A stretch of DNA of 10,981 nt from Hemicentrotus pulcherrimus (lineage: Eukaryota > Echinodermata > Echinoidea > Camarodonta > Strongylocentrotidae). This document shows positions 8,401 through 10,981 of the stretch, piece after piece (within the stretch, counting starts at the first letter, position 1; every line of letters begins with the position of its first letter). The notes under the pieces are model-generated. The model was given only the letters and a program-made list of their open reading frames with translations. It ran no database searches and was not told the DNA's origin. Both the position numbers and the translations under genes were made by a program. The stretch is from the NCBI GenBank assembly GCA_003118195.1, contig BEXV01004810.1, forward strand, positions 2,865 through 13,845, read 5' to 3'.

Positions 8401-10601
8401 ATATGTACATATCGTACCCCTTTATCATACCCCACTATCGAACTCCACTATACGATCGTCATTTGGGGAATGTCGCGTTTATCAACTCTTCACGATTCAC
8501 AATAAAGGCCTTGTCTCTTCGCAGCTGCTCAGCGCTATTTTTCCGAACGGAAAGTAGCCTGGGAATTCCTATTTTCGGTACGTGAGGTTCAAAACAGCTT
8601 TGCGTTTATCGGTCTCTCAGTAACGTGATTATGGCTGTATGTTACATTCAAAACACTCCCTTTTGCGTCTTTAGATATGCCCATATCTAAAGCCCTTTAA
8701 AAATGCTTTGCGTTTATCACCTTCTACATTTGCCTGAAAGACGTTTGAGAAACCTGATTCTAGCCAAAAATTTGGTCGGTCCCATTTCGTCCACGTTTTA
8801 TCAAACTTAATTGTATTCATCTCTGTGCACATGAGTATGATACATGTGTTCTTCTGCTAGGTCGACATTATGATCCCAGCGGCCACGGCAGCCCCGTTTG
8901 CCCGAAACGTATAATGCGCCGTGTAATTGTGGCATTTTCCCCTCTGTATTCAGGTTTTGTTGTCTTGTCAGGTTCTTTTATTACGTGCTGTCACGTTTTG
9001 TGGCGCTTTTACCCCGTTAACTACTCGGTTACTCATCCGCACCATGACTGCTGTAGCAAATTTGTTGTCAGTTCAACAATCTGGCCCGGCATCCACGGCA
9101 ATCAGGCCTGTCACAATTGCCCGTTACGCCCTCAACCCCTGCGCTGTCTCACGTTCATCCCGTTCATCACCGTGACCTCCGAGAACATAATGCAAACTTA
9201 GCATTAGACCAAAGGTCAGGATAAACTGAATTTGTAGAATATGAAACCCAAATCATCAGCGATAGTGACTGTAGGTTTGAACAGAAATGTTGGTATTTTA
9301 TCTTTCAATGTGTTTACACAGCCTCCTTGGCACCGAATCAGACTGATGTCTTCACTACGTCCTTTAAAATTGATGAGAGTACTACGGAAAGTACGACAAA
9401 TGTTGCAGTCAGAGATAAATGTAACGTAATTTCTGTTATTCAGACGCTTTAATAGCTTCTTTTTCGTAGCCATCATTTCATAATGTATATTAATTGTATT
9501 GATAAATATAAGTAGACCAGCAGCATTTAACATGCTTATCCTGAAATCACTATCGTGTCGGGGTCTTTGGGTCTTTCACACGTGGACTCTCCCGCATCAT
9601 TATAGCAATAGGATTAATGCTCCTGAGAGACCTGCAAATTTATGACAAAAGGCAGGAGATAGTTTGTGGCTCGACAGTCTTGATTATACTTGAAATAGAT
9701 CATCCAATTTACCTCAGACCTGTACGTACCCTCTCAGAATACATTAACACAAATAGATACATAACTGAATGGAGCATTATGCCTAAACTTGCGTTTTTTG
9801 TTGACCACCATGAAGTGATTCTTCACGGGAACGCAGACCAAATAGGTTTAATTTAGCCCGTTTTGGAGAGTGTTCTGCTTTCCGAATATAAGGTGAAATA
9901 AATTATTTTATATACTTGAATGTGAGAGATCTTTTGAGTTACTACATGCAAGTTGTATGGCCCTTTTATATGACAAATTAATGTCTGTCTATCATTAATT
10001 GCACGTTGAACAATATTTTATAGACTGGAAATATGCTTGGATGGGACTGAAGAAAGTGAATAAGAAAGGGAAAGCAAACCGAACACTTATTAAAAATGTT
10101 GGGGAAATCACGTTAAAGAAACCGATCGATTTAAACGTGACAAGAGGGGAATATGGATGTCGAACAGAATTGGAAAAGAAGCAGTGGACCAGGCATGGCT
10201 CCACAGACTTGACCTGATCAAGAAGCTGGCAACTTCTTGACCTGATATGAAAAGAAACTCTGTCAATGAATACAAATAACTCTATACAAAAAATAATAAT
10301 GGACCTCTTACCCAAGCATGCGGGTCTTGTCAAGCACAAGTTGATTCTGCTTTGAATATAAATACATCCAAAAGCTGTTCTTATTTTCAATATTCCATTA
10401 AATTAAATTCGAGATGTAGACAAGATACTCATATTAATCGGCGCACTACCTATTCCTCTCTATCTCTGCATCCTTTTCAGCTTCCACACCTTCCCCTGTG
10501 AGGCAAGGTATACCATGGCTTATTCCTGTGGTAGCTTCTGTTGTCGTCTTGCTACTCATTACCATAGCTGCTCTGGTAGTGCTGTATTGCCACCGGCAAA
10601 G
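5383..10601 (+). CDS. Gene 2: MAM-like type I membrane protein, 5' part (spliced: 5383-5452, 6009-6092, 6531-6778, 7210-7291, 7985-8071, 9322-9420, 10481-10601)
   Basis: Seven exons join without a stop into 263 complete residues, and the gene continues past the window. Order: signal peptide (about 1-20), compact MAM-like domain (about 24-161), Ser/Thr/Pro-rich stalk from two exons (about 162-223), and transmembrane helix (about 237-259). Junction phases are 1, 1, 0, 1, 1, 1 and then 2 at the last donor, each matching the next acceptor. MAM features are the opening C-D-F-E...C-G (C27, C34), the strand pattern NLTFEYFLSG...LAVTV, and the closing IRFIATRG. Cys102 and Cys127 could form a second disulphide. 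Sequons at N82 (NLT), N111 (NLS) and N196 (NQT) suggest N-glycosylation. The domain is about 138 residues, short for MAM, and lacks Trp after CG. The protein is probably a cell-surface adhesion or recognition receptor, a paralog of gene 1; its ligand is unknown. Confidence 0.78.
5453..6008 (+). other. Gene 2 intron 1
   Basis: This is a GT...AG intron (gtaaac ... ctcttag). It holds no repeats or extra exons that I can support. An acceptor-like ttcag at about 5579 leads to a short open stretch that meets a stop with no good donor. Confidence 0.65.
6009..6092 (+). CDS. Gene 2 exon 2: start of MAM-like domain
   Basis: The acceptor tctcctactcttag ends at 6008. The 84-nt exon is phase 1 on both sides. 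It reads D, then WSCDFEVDSCGIIEEEWTLT, then NNEASGE. CxFExxxCG followed by a Trp a few residues later is the hallmark opening of MAM domains. The exon ends GAAG and is followed by GCAAGT. A GC-AG intron is the only choice here that keeps the frame: the nearby GT at 6097 would give an early stop in exon 3. Confidence 0.75.
6093..6530 (+). other. Gene 2 intron 2, probable GC-AG intron
   Basis: It begins GCAAGT after AAG, which is the consensus context for the rare GC class of splice donors, and ends tttaatctag. No other feature stands out. If an extra MAM exon were hidden here it would have to be phase 1 on both sides; I could not find one. Confidence 0.6.
6531..6778 (+). CDS. Gene 2 exon 3: core of MAM-like domain
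   Basis: Acceptor ctttaatctag and donor CAG/gtttgt bound 248 nt, phase 1 in and phase 0 out. The protein contains GDMAIFSIPFDF, then NLTFEYFLSGSIDNTLAVTV, then CQGD and PYSCANKADVQ. The alternating strand LxFxYxxxGxxxxxLxVxV is the central MAM signature. The usual Cys before LxFxY is replaced by Asn82; two cysteines lie later, at 102 and 127. Sequons NLT and NLS are present. Confidence 0.8.
6779..7209 (+). other. Gene 2 intron 3
   Basis: It starts gtttgt and ends gtctcgcag. It has two similar stretches built around gttcgattc/gttgttcgattcaac and TTCAATCTTCGC/TTCAACTTTGC words near 6815-6910, but no clear element. I see no gene here. Confidence 0.6.
7210..7291 (+). CDS. Gene 2 exon 4: end of MAM-like domain
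   Basis: This 82-nt exon, phase 0 in and phase 1 out, has a strong donor G/gtaagt. It reads IRFIATRGQQHFAIQV, then FNIQIFQMPIA. It is homologous to gene 1 exon 83-167, with the same phases and the closing I-F-x-M-P. Its 3' end and donor are copied 230 bp downstream (see the duplication at 7260-7655). Confidence 0.8.
7260..7655 (+). repeat. Direct duplication, about 155-165 bp, covering the exon 4 donor
   Basis: Copy 1 (about 7260-7415) and copy 2 (about 7490-7655) align from AACATTCAGATATTTCAAAT onward, starting at an offset of 230, with an insertion of about 10 bp in copy 2 just after the donor. Shared blocks include AGATATTTCAAATGCC, TCTACAGAAGGACAC, AGACGAAATATC and GTGTGGCTTGTAGCTAAGAA. 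Copy 2 carries the last 30 or so bases of exon 4 and a GTAAGT donor, but it lacks the 5' part of the exon. A smaller repeat, ACTATGGAATACAA, occurs twice between the copies (7412 and 7431). Confidence 0.88.
7292..7984 (+). other. Gene 2 intron 4
   Basis: It runs from gtaagt to an acceptor ending ccag at 7984. It contains the second copy of the duplicated exon 4 end. Open frames here (for example near 7384-7611 and 7818-8027) are not in the frame of the flanking exons and show no domain. Confidence 0.65.
7985..8071 (+). CDS. Gene 2 exon 5: Ser/Thr/Pro-rich stalk
   Basis: This 87-nt exon is phase 1 on both sides, with acceptor ccag and donor G/gtaaat. It reads A, then TTPPPQTLPTLTSRHT, then DSTESLSTNTAK. 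Its composition is that of an O-glycosylated mucin-like stalk. The polypyrimidine tract (tttcattcttccc) sits about 12 bases before the AG. Because it is symmetric, it can be skipped without loss of frame. Its 3' half resembles exon 6 at DNA level. Confidence 0.68.
8310..8368. repeat. Near-perfect palindrome, 29-bp arms, 1-nt centre
   Basis: The left arm (8310-8338, starting AATGCGCATAAAGAAGTACA) and right arm (8340-8368) are reverse complements with one mismatch, separated by a single G at 8339. Each arm contains the self-complementary words ATGCGCAT and ACATGT. It could extrude as a cruciform or fold as an RNA hairpin. Confidence 0.93.
8475..8718 (+). repeat. Patch of short direct repeats (GCGTTTATC) with an internal hairpin
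   Basis: GCGTTTATC occurs exactly at 8475-8483, 8602-8610 and 8710-8718. The last two extend to a shared 14-mer, GCTTTGCGTTTATC. CAAAACA stands shortly before the 8602 copy and before a related TTTTGCGTCTTT at 8661. A perfect 11-bp hairpin (CTTTAGATATG, CC loop, CATATCTAAAG) occupies 8669-8692. This is probably a decayed non-autonomous element; its borders cannot be set. Confidence 0.6.
8861..9180. other. GC-richer, CpG-rich patch within intron
   Basis: This stretch is visibly richer in G+C and CpG than its surroundings (for example cagcggccacggcagccccg near 8878). Two overlapping forward frames stay open across much of it, but neither resembles a known family. It may be a transposon remnant or a regulatory patch. 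Confidence 0.4.
9322..9420 (+). CDS. Gene 2 exon 6: second Ser/Thr-rich stalk exon
   Basis: The acceptor is atctttcaatgtgtttacacag (ending 9321) and the donor is T/gtaacg. The 99-nt exon is phase 1 on both sides. Read in the required phase it gives A, then SLAPNQTDVFTTSF, then KIDESTTESTTNVAVRDK, Thr/Ser-rich with an NQT sequon. The DNA stretch ACGGAAAGT...CGACAAATGTTGCA (9384-9407) matches exon 5 (8041-8067, ACGGAAAGT...CGACCAATACTGCA), which supports an origin by exon duplication. The donor is only moderate, so it may be an alternative exon. Skipping it keeps the frame. Confidence 0.62.
9421..10480 (+). other. Gene 2 intron 6
   Basis: It runs from gtaacg to an acceptor in good context (ctctatctctgcatccttttcag). 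It is AT-rich. A small 8-bp hairpin (TCAAGAAG...CTTCTTGA) and a doubled CTTGACCTGAT lie near 10207-10246. Open frames at 9617-9856 and on the minus strand at 9995-10390 show no recognisable domain and no splice context. Confidence 0.6.
10481..10601 (+). CDS. Gene 2 exon 7: transmembrane segment
   Basis: A strong polypyrimidine tract and ttttcag precede 10481, and donor gtaata starts at 10602. The 121-nt exon is phase 1 in and phase 2 out, as in the transmembrane exon of gene 1. It reads STPSPVRQGIPW, then LIPVVASVVVLLLITIAA, then LVVLYCHRQ. This gives a short proline-rich juxtamembrane end, one helix of about 23 residues, and a basic/Cys stop-transfer. The cytoplasmic tail should begin in the next exon, right of the window. 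Confidence 0.88.
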
Positions 10602-10651
10602 GTAATACTAGTGTAAAGCTAAACTTCACACTAACAAATAGGGGTACATTT

Positions 10652-10855
10652 GGGGTGCAGATCGCTGCTACAATAGCAGCCACCTATAGGGTGCAGGTCT
10701 GCAATACGTGGCTGCTATTGCATGTAGATTAAACGGTCTGCAACCCTATGGTGCTCGTTTGCACCCCTAAGGGTGCTCTTTTGTACCTCTTAGGGTGCAA
10801 GTATGCAAAATTGCACCCTATAGGTGGCTGCTATTGTAGCAGCGGTCTGCACCCT
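10652..10855. mobile_element. MITE-like element, about 204 bp, 44-bp inverted ends and nested hairpins
   Basis: The left end (10652-10695, GGGGTGCAGATCGCTGCTAC onward) and right end (10812-10855) are reverse complements with about two mismatches. The core GTGGCTGCTATTG appears three times: inverted at 10671-10683, and forward at 10708-10720 and 10824-10836. GGGTGC or its complement occurs seven times (10653, 10689, 10761, 10771, 10793, 10813, 10849). There is no coding capacity. A clear target duplication is not visible, partly because an ATT repeat abuts the right end. Confidence 0.85.
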
Positions 10856-10876
10856 ATTATTATTATTATTATTTAT
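10855..10876 (+). repeat. ATT trinucleotide microsatellite
   Basis: About seven ATT units (tattattattattattattta) directly abut the right end of the inverted-repeat element. It may have arisen from the insertion target or from element-end slippage. Confidence 0.85.
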
Positions 10877-10981
10877 TCGGCAAAGGAAAACATTACATAT
10901 CAGTGTACACAATACAAAATAAGACATAATTATCAACCATTGGAACGCCAGGGACAGAAAAAGTTAACTAAATTACTGTGG

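Larger units (their letters stand above)
8072..9321 (+). other. Gene 2 intron 5
   Basis: A long intron holding the 29-bp-arm palindrome (8310-8368), a patch of repeated GCGTTTATC words and a small hairpin (8475-8718), and a GC-richer patch (8861-9180). No exon in the required phase was convincing; a possible 8861-8953 or 8861-8971 segment is in phase but has weak donors and no stalk-like composition. Confidence 0.6.

Noticed and set aside
8861..8971. Possible phase 1-1 exon after ttcttctgctag with donors at 8954 or 8972
   Set aside because: In frame, but both donors (gttttg, gttctt) are weak and the translation is not stalk-like; composition differs from the other exons.
9216..9533. Minus-strand frame of 105 residues
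   Set aside because: No recognisable domain; it overlaps exon 6 of gene 2, whose phase, splice sites and similarity to exon 5 are better evidence.
9995..10390. Minus-strand frame of 131 residues
   Set aside because: AT-rich, no domain, no splice or promoter context; length is within what open AT-rich sequence gives by chance.
147..10390. tRNA, rRNA, CRISPR or bacterial operon signals
   Set aside because: None seen. Repeats present are minisatellite, microsatellite or inverted-repeat elements, and the genes are spliced.

Overview
The window is eukaryotic nuclear DNA, most likely from a marine invertebrate animal. It is AT-rich and holds short exons bounded by GT/AG splice sites, long introns, several short inverted-repeat elements and simple repeats. 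There is no bacterial gene organisation. An echinoderm or cephalochordate would fit the type of genes, but nothing here fixes the species.

Two genes can be read, head to tail on the + strand, and both encode single-pass membrane proteins with an extracellular MAM-like domain. Gene 1 enters from the left. It has the last exon of a MAM-like domain (83-167), a transmembrane exon (1769-1874) and a large last exon (2266-3070) encoding a cytoplasmic tail of about 267 residues with an NPVY motif. Its 3'UTR appears to contain a minisatellite of about 63 bp period and ends near an AATAAA at 3869. Gene 2 starts at 5383 and leaves the window on the right. It has a signal-peptide exon (5383-5452), three exons of a compact MAM-like domain (6009-6092, 6531-6778, 7210-7291), two related Ser/Thr-rich stalk exons (7985-8071 and 9322-9420) and a transmembrane exon (10481-10601). 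Its tail lies outside the window. Exon phases agree across every junction, and the two genes share the same phases at the MAM-end exon (0 to 1) and the transmembrane exon (1 to 2). This points to a tandem gene duplication followed by divergence, with a stalk in gene 2 that gene 1 seems to lack.

The rest is non-coding. The first gene 1 intron carries two MITE-like elements (359-529 and 1084-1338). The intergenic region (about 3900-5382) holds a long GA-rich purine tract. Gene 2 introns hold a duplicated copy of the end of a MAM exon with its splice donor (7490-7655), a near-perfect palindrome with 29-bp arms (8310-8368), a patch of short repeats (8475-8718) and a GC-richer patch (8861-9180). 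The final partial intron holds a MITE-like element with 44-bp inverted ends (10652-10855).

The pair looks like a small cluster of cell-surface adhesion or recognition receptors. That role is inferred from architecture alone; no ligand or pathway can be read from the sequence.
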